A stretch of 64,000 bases of DNA from Calycina herbarum (GCA_001414485.1 LLEY01000047.1:1-64000), one strand, 5' to 3'. Positions 44,046 through 55,769 are shown, counted from the stretch's first letter. Numbers and translations: made by a program. The notes: generated by a model not told the origin, from the letters alone.

Positions 44046-45635
44046 TCAGGGGTTCTCGGCCGGTGGTGGTGGTTCTGGTATAGACCCAGCATGCCAATTC
44101 AAAACCATAACAGTATCCTTCTCTCCTTCACCACCTTCCTTGAAGTATACTTGTCTCACAGTATCTTTTGTCTTGTGGCCTTCTGGGTCACTGTCAACCA
44201 GCATGCTATCCAACAATTTGTATCCAACTTTGACATCATCTGGAACTTTATCTCGAATTGGCGCAAGGGAATGGAGGACAATTATATCGTCTCCCCAGGT
44301 ATGTTCCATCGCTTGGAGGTCGATTTTGTCGACAATTCCACCAACACCAGTGCCCAAAACACCTCCAGGTTTCTTTCCAGAAATTTGGCCTTGGGGGTAC
44401 TGTGCTATTGAGAAGCCGTTGCTAAGAATGAATTCGTTGTTGAAATGCCATCGCTGCAAGAAGCAGTTGTCGCAAATGTCCGCCACTAAGTGCATCTTCT
44501 CCATCTCAAGCTTATATCCCGCAGCACTTCCTTCTTTCCAGTGGTGTAGAGAGAGCATTTCTCTTCCGGATTCGTAAAAACCAGAAAGATCCCCATGCAT
44601 GTCCACTTGATGCAATCCCGCAATGTGTGTGAGCTTCGTCGTCGAATGTGCATATATGCAGTCCATCACACTGATATCTCCTGCACTTGTACGTAAATGT
44701 TGTTTGTCTTCGGGAGTAAACTCATCCACCACTTTTGCGAGTGGTGTCGAGAGTAGAATTCCCGCACCACCAAAACCCATCAGTCCGTAGTGATTGACAG
44801 CCCACCAGTCTTCACTCAAGGATCCAATGTATTGTGGTTTCTTTGGGTCGTGATCTTTGAGCATTTCCACTAAATCGTGCATGCTGGGGAAGAATGTATC
44901 GTCGTCTATACACACCACCCAATCCGTCTTTTCATCCCTGGCTTTATACATGACACTCACCAATGAAAAATATCTTTGGGCGAAGCTGTCGACAGGGCTC
45001 ACGGGGTGCATGACCGTAACGTTCATCCCCTGATCCGCAAAGTGCTTTTCCAAGGCAGCCATCTCTGCATCATCTGCGGCAGATTCCTCGGACTCGATGA
45101 CAATGGCGTAAAGTCTTGCGTTCGTGTTCGGTAACCAGCGAGCAAGATGCTTGACTGTACTCTTGAGACGACCCATTGTAGTTTGTAGTCCAAAAATCAT
45201 ATTCGAAGCATCTGGTGGTGTCACGGCGACTCGAGAGACATTGAGCGATAACGGAGGTAGACATTTGGGACTCTTGAGTATCTGCGACTTGGCTAAATCG
45301 ACGACATTGAAGTCCGCGAGAAGGGGTTCATCGATATTGGTCAGGGCTGGACGCTGCTTCTCTGGAGAAGGGATGGCGACGATATCGCGCGAGACGTAGT
45401 TGATGGGGTAGGAGAAAGAATATGGTTCCAGCCAGCCCAGATGTTCTTCACATGGCTCCAGTGGCACCTTTTTCCCGGACGAAGCTGGTCGTAGAAATTG
45501 CCCGACCTTTTCTTCGACCTTTTCTATATGAGGCTTCAGCTGCGATCCTTCCCGAACCCCATAGCGGCCTGTAAAAACTATTCCAACAAATATAGTAAGA
45601 AAGATAACGATAAGAAGGGGCTGTCGTCGAACCAT
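44046..45635 (-). CDS. DUF604/GT31-type glycosyltransferase, type II membrane protein
   Basis: Single exon, 529 aa. MVRRQPLLIVIFLTIFVGIVF is a short cytosolic tail plus signal-anchor, so a Golgi lumenal enzyme is inferred. The family is Fringe-like. Visible motifs: WVVCIDDDTFFPSM (the DxD nucleotide-sugar/metal site), YIGSLSEDWWAVNHYGLMGFGGAGI (acceptor/donor loop), then DCIYAHSTTKLTHIAGLHQVD, and a Trp/His-rich C-terminal part. Members transfer sugars to glycoproteins or cell-wall glycans; donor and acceptor cannot be read from sequence. It is divergent from the RING-CH gene (ATGs 760 bp apart). Confidence 0.85.
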   Translation of the reverse strand: MVRRQPLLIVIFLTIFVGIVFTGRYGVREGSQLKPHIEKVEEKVGQFLRPASSGKKVPLEPCEEHLGWLEPYSFSYPINYVSRDIVAIPSPEKQRPALTNIDEPLLADFNVVDLAKSQILKSPKCLPPLSLNVSRVAVTPPDASNMIFGLQTTMGRLKSTVKHLARWLPNTNARLYAIVIESEESAADDAEMAALEKHFADQGMNVTVMHPVSPVDSFAQRYFSLVSVMYKARDEKTDWVVCIDDDTFFPSMHDLVEMLKDHDPKKPQYIGSLSEDWWAVNHYGLMGFGGAGILLSTPLAKVVDEFTPEDKQHLRTSAGDISVMDCIYAHSTTKLTHIAGLHQVDMHGDLSGFYESGREMLSLHHWKEGSAAGYKLEMEKMHLVADICDNCFLQRWHFNNEFILSNGFSIAQYPQGQISGKKPGGVLGTGVGGIVDKIDLQAMEHTWGDDIIVLHSLAPIRDKVPDDVKVGYKLLDSMLVDSDPEGHKTKDTVRQVYFKEGGEGEKDTVMVLNWHAGSIPEPPPPAENP

Positions 45636-46395
45636 GATGCGCCTACATGTAGTCTAACAAGCTCGCAGCGAAGAGAGGAGAGAAATTGATAGTGAAGCAA
45701 GTCGAGGTGAGGATGTCGAGGTGAAGGGGGGATTCACGACCGGGTTTGCGACTGACTGGGCGCGCCAGTCTCCATCCGACGATCCAACACCCTCACTTTG
45801 CCTCCCAGGTGCAGGCTGTGCCATTGCACCCTAAGAACGGCGTATAATGCGAGTAGATTGCGTACATTACGTATAAAAACACCAATTAAAAGAAAGCAGA
45901 ATTGAAATAGATATCGGTAAAGCACGCTTTTTACCTTTTTTTGACAAGTCTCTCTTTCGTAGGGTCTTCTCCACTGCTGTACGAGGACATTTGCAGGGAT
46001 AGCGTATTGAAAAGCTGCAGCCTCAAGAGGGAAAAAGAAGGCTCTTCGACCGACCAAATTGGGAAAATAATGAAGCTGTTGATAGTTGAAGTTGACAACT
46101 GAAACGAAATCCAGAATGGTGAGAAGACATGTAAAGAAAAAAAGAAAAAGGGTCTGGAACGGTTGGTTCAGTTCCAAAACCTCGCGTGAGCCACAGCAAG
46201 GCTGGTGCCTCGGTTTCTTCCCCAACGGCTGATCCCCGGTTCCTCTCTCTCCTCTCCCATCTGAGCCTCGAGGATCAACAACTCCAGTATCAACCAAAAT
46301 TCAAACAAACTTACCAACCATTTAAATCTACAAACCGTCTGCGATGAAGTACTATTGAGCCATCCTGAACTCTCTCAACTTATATCCCCATCACA
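45636..46395. promoter_or_regulatory. Divergent promoter region, glycosyltransferase / RING-CH gene
   Basis: 760 bp between the two start codons. An open frame on the minus strand within it (45734-46297) looks like chance coding and is not called. Role inferred from position. Confidence 0.35.
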
Positions 46396-47992
46396 ATGTC
46401 TTCAGCTCCGCAACAAGTCTCAGGAGCCTTCCACTCCATTCAGCCTCATCCCGCAACCCCCGAAGAGCCTTCAGAGGCAACCGCCATGTCCGATACAACT
46501 GCAGATACAACAGCGGGCGATGAGCCTGGTATGGCTCTAGATTCCTGGGTCAATTATTCCGAACAGTTTCAATCTGCTCCAGTTTCTCCTCCAACGCCAT
46601 CGCCGCAACCGTCAGAAGAAGTCGAGCCCAAGAAGTGTTGGATCTGCCAAATGGACGAGACAGAAGATGAACCAAATACGAAGTGGAGGAAAGCGTGCCC
46701 ATGTTCCCTAGATGCCCACGACGAGTGCCTGCTGGAATGGATTGCCGACGAAGAGGCTCCCAAGACGGGAGATATCTCATCGCCCCATAAAATCGTTTGC
46801 CCAGTGTGCAAAGCAGAGATCAAGATCCAGCGGCCTCAAGATCCCATAGTCAACTTCTATGATCGTATTCAATCTCTGGCGAGGAGAGCCATCCTCCCAA
46901 CCGCCGTGAGTAGCATTTTGGGCTGTGGGTATGCGGGTCTGTTTGTGTATGGCGTGAACACAATATACATTGTCTTTGGGCAAGAGGATGCGACTCAGAT
47001 CCTGTTGGATATGGGGGAAAGCGCGGGTCTTGCCGTTCCTCGCCCTCAAAGTCCGTTGAATGCCCTTTGGAACCTCATGACGGGTACAGATCCATTCTTT
47101 CCCCAAATAGCAGCTGGGCCATTAAGGCATTGGAAACCTTGGGCTACTATTCCTCTAATAGGCCCGACTATCATACTGGCAAGGACGAAGTTGTCTGACT
47201 ATGTCTTTCCTCTTATGATATCAATTGTAAGTTATATTGTTCCTTTCGATGCTCAGGTCTCAGGCTAACAATATTCTTCAGTACTTCATCAACCCCTCAC
47301 ATCGCGACATTTATCACTGGCCTCCCTCCCCAGGTCTTACATTTGCTACCCTACCATACCTTCGAACAGCATACAATGAATTCTATCGTTACGCACTCGC
47401 TGATCTAGAAAGAAAATGGGACCTAGCCGTTCAAAGAAAACCCCGCGAGGGCGAAACCGCAGAACAAATCCGGCAACAAATGGAAGATGACGATGATCGT
47501 GCTATCTTCGAGTTGGAAATAATGGATGAGGAGGAACCCCCACCAATACAGCAAAGACGAGGTGCAAATTGGCAGGGGCGACTGAATGGGAATGGGAATG
47601 TACCAGTAGCAGACGCCCAAGGAGATGGTGCTGCAGACGAGGCCAATGAACGACCCGCCGCTGGAAATCGTCAAGGATGGGGACTGCAAGGAAATTGGTC
47701 TATTGCGCAAGCGGCTATCAAAATCACTGGTGCTTTGGCTTTCCCGCTGATTTCATCGGTTATGGGGAATTTGCTGGAAATCTTCTTACCTCCGAAATGG
47801 GTTGGGCAACGTGTGGGATATAGATATGCTGGTCGTGGGTTCTTGCATTCAAAATGGGGTAGAACTGTTGCGGGTGGATGTCTATTTGTGGTTTTGAAGG
47901 ACGCGGTTACGTTATACTGCAAGTGGAGAAAGGCGCAAATATTCGACAAGAAGAAGATAGTGGATTACGTCCCACCTAGGAGACGTAATTGA
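46396..47992 (+). CDS. RING-CH (RINGv) membrane E3 ubiquitin-ligase-like protein
   Basis: Exons 46396-47226 and 47282-47992, 1542 nt (513 aa). Residues 81-138 form the C4HC3 zinc finger: C81-x2-C84, C101-x-C103, H108-x2-C111, C135-x2-C138. This is the RING-CH signature of MARCH-type E3 ligases that sit in organelle membranes. The N-terminus is Pro/Ser/Thr-rich. After the finger come hydrophobic segments (AILPTAVSSILGCGYAGLFVYG; ATIPLIGPTIILA; FPLMISIYFI), and near the C-terminus IKITGALAFPLISSVMGNLLEIF and GGCLFVVLKDAVTLYC. It is thus a multi-spanning protein with a charged acidic loop. The C-terminus is basic. Organelle and substrates unknown. Confidence 0.87.
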
Positions 47993-48798
47993 TAAGGAAT
48001 CAACTCAAATGTATCATTTTCGTGGCGAAACAGGATGTCACACGGGTGTAATGCTGCATATATCGGAGTTATTTGGAGGGTTGGGCAGGCCTAGCATAGG
48101 ATTATGCCTTGGGCTGTGGTCGTTGAGCGAGCGTCAAGCTTTATGATCATGAATATGAAAAGTACTGATACGATAGCCATCAAGTAGTTTTGTAACGGCA
48201 AGTGTTGCATCAGTGAGCTTTTTTCTCTTTCTGGAATGGTCTCTTAACATTTAGAAAGCAAGGCAGTTCGAAAACGAACTAGCTCTAGATGCGGGGCGCT
48301 GTTTCTGTTTCCCACTGTACTAGTATCGTTGAAAGTCTTCTTTTTATACCAGTTCTCATGCAAAGAGTCAAGTAGTTCTTCTCATTTGGCTACTCGAGCT
48401 ACCTTATGTACTAGCTGGCTAGACTCTCTCAAGACTCTCTGGTCATAATATAATGGCCGTTTCCTCCACTCAACGGTTCCTTGGTCAGTGATCTTTTGCC
48501 ATCACAACCAGATGTACATACCCATTCCTCATAAGCCTAACCCCAACTCCCGATCCGAAATCACAAAAGAAAAACACAATTTGTCGTCATACCCTCCGTT
48601 CCCATCCGTGTAGACAGGCCAGCCTTCGTCATCACATTACCATCCCGTTCCCTGTTATCCCCAACCCTGACTCCCAACCCAGATCACAAAAGAAAAAACA
48701 CATTCGCTCCCCCTATCCATCATTCCCACTCATTAGAGAGGCCAGCCTTCGTTATCGCATCCTCCTCGCGCTTAACTCAAAACCCATCTCCCCCCTGC
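47993..48798. other. Convergent region, RING-CH / BTB genes
   Basis: 800 bp without a gene. The last 250 bp are a degenerate tandem duplication (annotated separately). Confidence 0.45.
48541..48783. repeat. Degenerate 123-bp tandem duplication
   Basis: Two copies. ATCACAAAAGAAAAA recurs at 48560 and 48683 and GGCCAGCCTTCGT at 48617 and 48740, both 123 bp apart, with C/T-rich diverged sequence between. Confidence 0.8.
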
Positions 48799-49985
48799 TC
48801 ACTCCTCCTCACGCTCCTCCTTGACCAAAAATCTCTCCACCCCCTCCTCACCCTCTTGCCCGCTTTTCCCCTTCCCCAGCAACATCGCCAAAACTCGAAC
48901 CGCCGCCTCCCCAAAAACACCTTTGAGGAACTCCTCTCCTACATCCCCAAGGATGTTATAAATATCAAATAAATCCTCCAAAGCCTTCTCCTTCAAAATA
49001 CTCTTCCCCATCTCCTTACTAAATGCGTAAGCAGCAACACCTTTCCATTCTGTGACGCAGGTCTCCAATGAACCGCTGAATTCGTAGTCGGAAAGAGTGC
49101 GCAGGACTTGATTCTGTAAGACTGGGAGGCAGAGGGTTGAAGCTAGGGTGTGGAGTTTTAAGAGGGCTAGTAGTGTGGGTTCTTTGACTTGGGTGTTTGA
49201 TGCTTGGGAGGATGCGGGTGTTGCTGTAGGGAAAGGGGTGGGGAGGGTTGGTGGAAGGATTTGCTGGAGATAAAACCAGCTTACCACGATGCTGAAGAGA
49301 TTGCTATCAATATCCGGGAGGTTCAGGGTTTGGGTTTGCGATTCCACGAGGTTTGGATTGTTGAAGGCAAGGCGGAAGTAGGAGGAGTGGTGGAGGAGGA
49401 GGGATTTGTGGAGTGTGAAGGTTTGTTGGTTGGGTTCTTTTCCGGTTATGATTGAGACGAATGTTTGGGGGCCGCTGGGGGTGTGTTGGAGGACTTGGTA
49501 AATCGGGAATCTTGGGGGAGGAGGGCAATGAGAAAGATGAGAAGATGAGAAGATGAGAAGATGAGAAGGGAGTTTGGCTTCACTTACCAAAAGTTCAATG
49601 GCTTCTTCTTTTTCTTCAGCTTTGGCTTCGCTTCCGGCTTAGACATATATTGAGCTCTGATCTGAGGTCGGGTCTGAGATCGAAGTGGTGAGGTTGTAGG
49701 ACTATCAGCTGAACTCATGGGAATACATGAACCTCTTCTTGCAGGCGACGGTGTAGAAGCCTTCTCGAAACTGATTCCATTGCCTAGACTTGGTTGAGGT
49801 GGAGAGGAACTCACAGTTGCGAGAGTTTGGGAGGAGTCGTCGGGAAATCTCATTTGTCGAATTCCGGCGTCGAAAAGTTGTTGCACTCGATCTTCTTCGA
49901 GGATGGCGTGGAGTTGTTTTTGGTAGTTTTCTTGGTTGTAATCTTTCCTTTCTACCGATCTACTTGAGCGCCGGATGGAGGCCAT
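48799..49985 (-). CDS. BTB/POZ domain protein with long disordered N-terminus
   Basis: Exon 1 49985-49588, exon 2 49474-48799; 1074 nt (357 aa). Residues 1-130 are Ser/Pro-rich and basic, with the KKKKK run near the junction. The BTB domain follows: GPQTFVSIITG, FTLHKSLLLHHSSYFRLAFNN, LNLPDIDSNLFSIVVSWFY. It is followed by a helical region with LHTLASTLCLPVLQNQVL. A closer AG (CCCCCAAG at about 49514) would create a TGA with the donor, so the acceptor CCCCCAG at 49475 was chosen: it gives KPLNFCGPQTFV, the family-typical entry into the domain. BTB proteins dimerise and often act as cullin-3 adaptors; the role here is unknown. Three further BTB genes follow upstream. Confidence 0.75.
49534..49565. 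repeat. (AAGATGAG)4 tandem repeat in a BTB intron
   Basis: Four perfect 8-bp units inside the intron 49587-49475. On the coding strand this makes a CTTCTCAT pyrimidine tract upstream of the acceptor. Confidence 0.9.
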
Positions 49986-50519
49986 TTCGGGAATGTTCTG
50001 GGTAAAGTCCGGAGTGTGTGTTGTGTGGTTAACGGTTGGCGATTCACCTTGGCTTTGAAGATGGTTGAGGTTAGGGGCAGTGAGTAAGGGGGTGCTTATT
50101 GAGCTTTTGAATGAGCTAGTGCAGCTCGCTCTTAGTTCTTGAAGTTTTAGCCAATGGCAAATCAGCTTTGAACTCTAGTTGGCTATCAGAGCAGGAAGTG
50201 AGCGAGGGCAAAAGTGAAAAGCAGATCGAGAAGTCTTCGAGTCCTCTTCAGGAACTGTATTAAGAGACACGCTCAGTTTCTTTAAAGGCGATTTATGTTT
50301 CGTCTTCGAAATCCAGAGACTGTAGTTCTGGTCGATCTGGCTTTCTCCGGGAGTTTGAGGCTATCGGGTCTTGCCAGAAATTAGTGCATCGAAAATCACT
50401 TTTATTGAGTGAGAGATGCGGCAGATGCTTGAAGCTTCAAGAAGGTAAAAGTATGGATGTTTTCGAATGCTCAGCGAAGAGCTTGCTGCTTTCCAAACCT
50501 CATTATCTATTATCAAACT
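49986..50519. other. Spacer between BTB genes
   Basis: 530 bp holding the promoter of the 48.8-kb BTB gene and the 3' flank of the next one. No gene seen. Confidence 0.45.
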
Positions 50520-51300
50520 CTAAAATGGACTTTCCTTCATCTGATATCCTTTTTGTCTAGTTCCCTCCTCTTCATCGGCGTCCGCTACATCTATATCTTT
50601 CGCTGTCGTCCATCCACGAACTCCATATGCTTCTTCGAAAAACTTTACAGTGTTCGAAATGAAATAATCGTCTGCTTCGATGTACCTCCCGAGGTTTGTA
50701 AAGAAATCGGTAAGACGTTTCATAGCTTCATTCTGGAGATGTGTGATTTTGTGCTTGGCTCCAAACACCCAGTGCTGTGCATATGCTTCCATGCCCCAGC
50801 TAGAATCTAGCTCGGGAAGGTCTCCAAGATACAGCCATCTAACAAACAACTGAAACTCGTGAGGGAGAAAGCAGACGTCCGCGATTTTGAGGCTCAGGAG
50901 CTCGGTACTTGCCCCAGATTTAGTTTCCAGAACGGTGGTGGAGACGAGGGCTGCGAGAGAGGGTGCATGTCTGGTCAATGTGGCGCGGTAGACGTTGAAT
51001 GATGCTTCCTTGCTGCGATACTTGACTGTGATAGCCACGGATGTCATATCGGGAAAGCTGAAGTCAGAGGAAGGAGATCAGTCCAATGCTCAGGCACGGC
51101 TACAAAGTTTTGGATAGTTCAAGGAAGCTTTGGGGTTCTTCTGCCGTGCGGCTTGTCGTTGTGTTTGCAGGCACTGAGCCCTTAACGGAAGCGCGCTTTC
51201 CAGGGACATTTGAGGATACTGTGGTGGAGCTTTGCGGACTGAAGGGCAATGATCGCTCATGTGGCCAAGGTTGCTTGTGTTTGTCTGAAAACTCGACCAT
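50520..51300 (-). CDS. BTB/POZ protein, paralogue 1 of tandem array
   Basis: Exon 2 51057-50520 carries the BTB domain: MTSVAITVKYRSKEASFNVYRATLTRHAPSLAALV, FLPHEFQLFVRWLYLGDLP, WVFGAKHKITHLQNEAMKRL. Exon 1 51300-51104 is joined by a 46-nt intron (donor GTAGCC, weak), for 735 nt (244 aa). Its VSSNVPGKRASV segment resembles MVSSGASKRKRPSA of paralogue 3, which supports it, but the start ATG is less certain. The C-terminus is acidic and ends early compared with the other two, missing the RPLKKLA region. Cytosolic or nuclear; function unknown. Confidence 0.65.
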
Positions 51301-51899
51301 GTTGCACTGAGTCCTTGATGTAAGCGGCGCGTGAGTCCAGATCCCAGAATTGACGCCGGCTTTGTTGAAGTCTGCCCGCGTTGGGAGAAAATTGTTTGAA
51401 GTTGAAGTGTTGATGTTTGACTTGGTCGCAGCTTCCAAAAAGCAAAAGGAAACTGGAGCACTTCTTGGAGGAGCGCCTTCCCCACGCTCTCAAAAAAGCT
51501 TCCTGTACCGGGGTCCACCTCATTCCTTTAGAACTTGGGTAATGCGTAAAGCTGTCTGTGGTTATTTTTCCTTTCAAAGCTCCACTTGCACGAAAATCAC
51601 GTCTTATAGATGGGGAAATATTTTGTCAATTGCCTTGCTATGAAATTTTGGTCTTTTGCATCAAAGGCCCGACACAAGAGAGGCTCCCGTTATTCCCCCG
51701 TAGGCCCTCGAATTCTCCTCCCTAGAAAGCCGTAGTGCTGTAAACCTTCCGAGGTAAATGACAAACCAGTACCCCCCTGAAACTCCATGTTTTAGTTCTG
51801 CCTCCCAATGAGTAGGAAGTGACCTCTCGGCTCAACCAGTATCTATCATTCTTTTCGATCCCTCAAATGGCCTCGGTGATGTCCTATCAATAAACTTCA
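51301..51899. other. Spacer between BTB paralogues 1 and 2
   Basis: 600 bp; open frames on the minus strand continue upstream of paralogue 1's chosen start but are unconvincing. No other feature. Confidence 0.4.
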
Positions 51900-52839
51900 T
51901 TAGCAAGACTGCATACCACCAAAGTAAGAATCGCTCACAGTAATTGTATCATCATAGATTTCTAGATCGACGTAGTATGGCTCCGGCTTAATTGCTTCAG
52001 TTGGATCCACTCTTGCATTTTTTGACATTGTTCTCGAAAACACCACCAGCAAATCCAAAAAGTCTGCTCTCATTTCAGGGGGAAACCGGTCGACAAAATC
52101 TCCAGGCGATGGACCAAAGTTTGTGGTATAAATCGCGATATCCAACGCCAGTTTCCGGAGTGGTCTTATGCAAACTTCATCGTTATCGCTATTATCTTCT
52201 CCATTCTTCCAAATTGCCCCTGATGTTTTGTAAACTTCATGAAAGAAGGTAAGTAGGCCTTTGTGCAAATCCGCATCTTGGAAAAACTCTGGCTTCGTTA
52301 TGAAGGTGGTGATGTGCTTGACTATATCGTTTTGTAGTTGTGCAATCTCGTACTTGTATCCGAAGAACCAGAGCTGTGCGCAACTGGCAAGAGATAGGCA
52401 GGAGGAAAGGCAAAACGTCTCGAACAAGAGCCAGCGCACGAACAATCCGAAGGCTTGGGGCGAAACCGTAGGGAAATCGAGATTGAGTAGGTAACGGTTT
52501 GGCTTGACAGGAGAGGTGGAATTGGGAAGCGTTTGGATAGAATTAGCAAGGACTGGAGCGTGGCGGAGAACCGAGTTTCGATAAATTTTGAAGAGGTGCT
52601 CATCGCCGGTGTTGGTCTTTACGACAACATTTACGAGGGTGGTGTCAGGTAGTCTAAGTAGATCATTAGATAAATTCTCTATGCTGGTTGTGATCCTCGT
52701 ATCCAGCTAGAAAAGGGATGGGGTCTTACACAAGTTCGGGGGGTTGAGCCGCTTCGTTTTCCTCTTGTCCATTGGCATTTCCATCGGCCGACTCGAACAA
52801 TTCCGTGAGTCTGCGTCGCTTGGGTTTTGGTTCTGCCAT
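51900..52839 (-). CDS. BTB/POZ protein, paralogue 2
   Basis: Exons 52839-52730 and 52653-51900, 864 nt (287 aa). Exon 1 (110 nt) codes MAEPKPKRRRLTELFESADG, a basic nuclear-type start. The BTB domain follows: LPDTTLVNVVVKT, FKIYRNSVLRHAPVLANSI, SPQAFGLFVRWLL, AQLWFFGYKYEIAQLQNDIVKHIT. It has a C-terminal helical region (CIRPLRKLALDIAIYTTNFGP). Exon 1 length and junction phase are identical to paralogue 3, supporting both models and a common origin. Function unknown. Confidence 0.75.
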
Positions 52840-53448
52840 ATCTGCAGTTGCTTAGTTTCGATATCTTCTGCTTTGTGTCTTGATACTTCTCATTTACTGG
52901 GATGTCGATGATGGGAAGAGCCGACAAGGTAACCAATGGTGAGATCTGGCTCGGAACAGTAATTCACTGTACACTGAAGAATGCCGAGTAGGTTGTTTGA
53001 CAACTCCACAAAGAGACTTAAGGGCTGAGGTTTACGCAAGATAGCTCGGAGATTTCATGTAAGTTGTGAATGAATTAAGAGTCTGGTTGATGGGTAGTTT
53101 AGACCGAAGTAGAGAGTATCTGCCCAAGCCGCTATTATTTTCGCTTAACAACCAAATATCTTGGCATGCATCTTGGGCATCTTGTAACTAGGACAGAATG
53201 TGAGGGAAAATCAATTAAAATCTTTATCGTCGAATTGTAAATTTGGTGGGCTTTAGTAGTGCCGCTTAATTCACTCGCAGTAACAACCATGAAAACTCAA
53301 GATATCCTTTTAACTCCGATATGCAGCCTTCCCATGGAATAACAACCAGCACCACTACCCTTCTGACAAGGTTGTATATTCTGTAAGTGTTGTGTATAAA
53401 AGTGTCCTTTTAGTTTCCGCAACTCCCTCAGTCCTATGATCCGGCTTC
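52840..53448. other. Spacer between BTB paralogues 2 and 3
   Basis: Promoter of paralogue 2 and 3' flank of paralogue 3. Nothing else recognised. Confidence 0.45.
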
Positions 53449-54320
53449 TCAAGAGGCAGGAGCTTCACTTGCGACCACGGTCGGAGTGAAGAATAGTTCT
53501 GCTTTGAACAATTCATCATCGCCAGGCCTTGTACCCACGGCTTGCTTCTTGTAAAACTTCATCAAAGCCAATGTAAAATCCTTCATCATTTCACTAGGCA
53601 TTCCGTCCATATCGTTTGTCGTAAACATGCCAGAAGTCATGTAACGAAACGCGGTCTTGACTGCAAGTTTCTTGAGGGGCTTGATGTCTATGTCCTTATC
53701 TTCTTCCATGCTTCTCAGATCTCTCCAGGTGTAGGATTTGCCACCATAAATCATACCAGAGAGAGCCCAGAGGGTGGACAACTCGAAATCTTTCCGCGAG
53801 TAGAAAGTAACTAGTTGCTTGATAACATCGTTCTGGAGCTCCGGTATCTTGTATTTTGATCCAAATACCCAAAGCTTCAGAAAATAAAATGCCATAGGGC
53901 TGGAATCGATAGTAGGTAGCTTTCCCAAATAGAGCCAATTGATAAAAAGGGTGATAGTGTTCTGCGAGGTGTAGTCGGCGTTCGGGAACTCAAGACTGTA
54001 AGTTTTCTCGGAAGAGGGTAAAGCAAGGCCGGCTAGGGTGGGAGAGTGGCGAGCAATCGATGCGTAATAGATGGAGAATGTTTCATTATATTGTGGAAAT
54101 CGGTCGCATATAAGTGTGATATTTACGATGGATGTATCGGGCGTCTTGATGGGGTTTCTAAGGTATCAAATGAGCGTCTAATTTCAATCAATCAGCAAAG
54201 GAAGTCTTACTGGCTGTTGAATAACTCGGAGAGGCATTGTTTCTTGGGACTCAGTTCTTCTGGGGGGCCCGCTATGGCAGCACTTGGGCGTTTCCTCTTT
54301 GATGCCCCAGATGACACCAT
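53449..54320 (-). CDS. BTB/POZ protein, paralogue 3
   Basis: Exons 54320-54211 (110 nt) and 54157-53449, 819 nt (272 aa). N-terminus MVSSGASKRKRPSAAIAG is basic; SPKKQCLSELFNSQ ends exon 1. BTB segment: TPDTSIVNITLICD, FSIYYASIARHSPTLAGLAL, NTITLFINWLYLGKLP, LKLWVFGSKYKIPELQNDVIKQLV. It has the conserved DIKPLKKLAVKTAFRYMTSG helix shared with paralogue 2. Same strand, exon structure and order as its neighbours. Function unknown. Confidence 0.75.
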
Positions 54321-54571
54321 CCTCAAATTTTTGTTGGTGAAATGGGAATGGGCTCAAAAGGTGAAAGTGAAGACACTCCCCGCAATACGGAAAGGATTGG
54401 GGTAACTTTGAAAGGTGAATTGATTTGATGGTGAGCTCCAGAGGTGAGGAGGTGGGTGAGCATATGAGAAAGCTTCAGAGTGGTACGTAGTCCGATGTTT
54501 TGCGTACCATGGGAGTTACGTGTGAGGTTCGGAAGGTTGATCCTCCCTGGTTATTTGTGTTATCTTGAGGA

Positions 54572-54595
54572 GAGGTTGAGGTTGAGGTTGAGGTT
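54572..54595. repeat. (GAGGTT)4 microsatellite
   Basis: Four perfect hexanucleotide units upstream of BTB paralogue 3. Confidence 0.9.
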
Positions 54596-55769
54596 GTAGT
54601 TTATCACGATCAAGAGGAGCAAGAGCAACCTATATATTTCGCCTAACCACCAAAATGTCTTGGCGTCTGCCCAATATCCTGGCTCTCTTCCTGCGACGGA
54701 CACATAAAGGTGCGGGCGATTGTGTATCAAATCTTCAGTAAAGGCAGAAAATTGGCCAATCCCATGCTGGGTTGGAACTCTTCAACTTCAACTCAAAGGT
54801 CGTTAAGAATTCACAATCTTGCATAAACCACCAACCAATATCTTCTTCCCAGTTCTCCTCTTCATCTGGCTATCTATTCCGTGACTATCAACTTGGGCAC
54901 TTCAGTATCCCGACAATAACCATATTTCCATAAGATTCCCCTTCCACTCTTTAAGGCATATGTCAGGCTCCCAACCCACGACACCATATCAAGTCCAAGT
55001 ATGCAAAAGTCTCAGTCAACCGTATTCGAGAAAGACCGCATTGATTGAGAGCCACATCAATTAGCTGTAACGGAACTTGTCGTGCCATAAAATTCGGAGT
55101 TCGAGAAAAGGGAGGCAGTCTGCTCCACAGCATTGTTCGTAATTGTTCGCAGATGGGGGAATCGCAGTGCATGCAATGAAGTATGAAGAATGATTGAAAT
55201 ATTGGAGATTCGAAATGCCGGCAGTTCAGAAGCTTGATCGACGTTGCCTATCGCGAGGCGAGAGGAGTCAGCAATGGAGTTTCCAGAACACAAATTGGCA
55301 TTGTTCTAGTCATGGCGTCCTGCAGTCTGGAAGGAAGGTTACGTATTAGCCAGTAAGGAGGGTGGTCGTGCTATTGGCTTCAAGCGCGCTTCATTCCCTG
55401 CTTCCAAAAGGGTTTCTAAGTTTCCCTTGATGTCAAGAAATCGGACTGTTTGCAATATTTAGCTCGTCGAAAAACCCAATAACACAATGACCGTCTTCTA
55501 TCGCACGTTTTGTGGAAGTGGAAGTTGATATCGCGACGCGGGTGTCATGGCTTGGACCTGATATGCGTGCGCTGGTAGGCGGTATGAACCCCCACATATC
55601 TTTCTATCAAACTTATATCGCGGCACTAGTCTTGGTGTGGGGAAAGCCAATCAACGGAATAGAAATCACCCAGGTGGGGTGTCTTCAAGTTTTGTTGCAT
55701 GTCGCACCGTGGGATGTCGTTGACTTGGCCAATGAGATGAATCGAGGACGTTGTCGAACTCGCAGCTAG

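Noticed and set aside
54963..55293. Two overlapping minus frames as a fifth BTB or F-box gene
   Set aside because: No BTB or F-box residues; they overlap in different frames.
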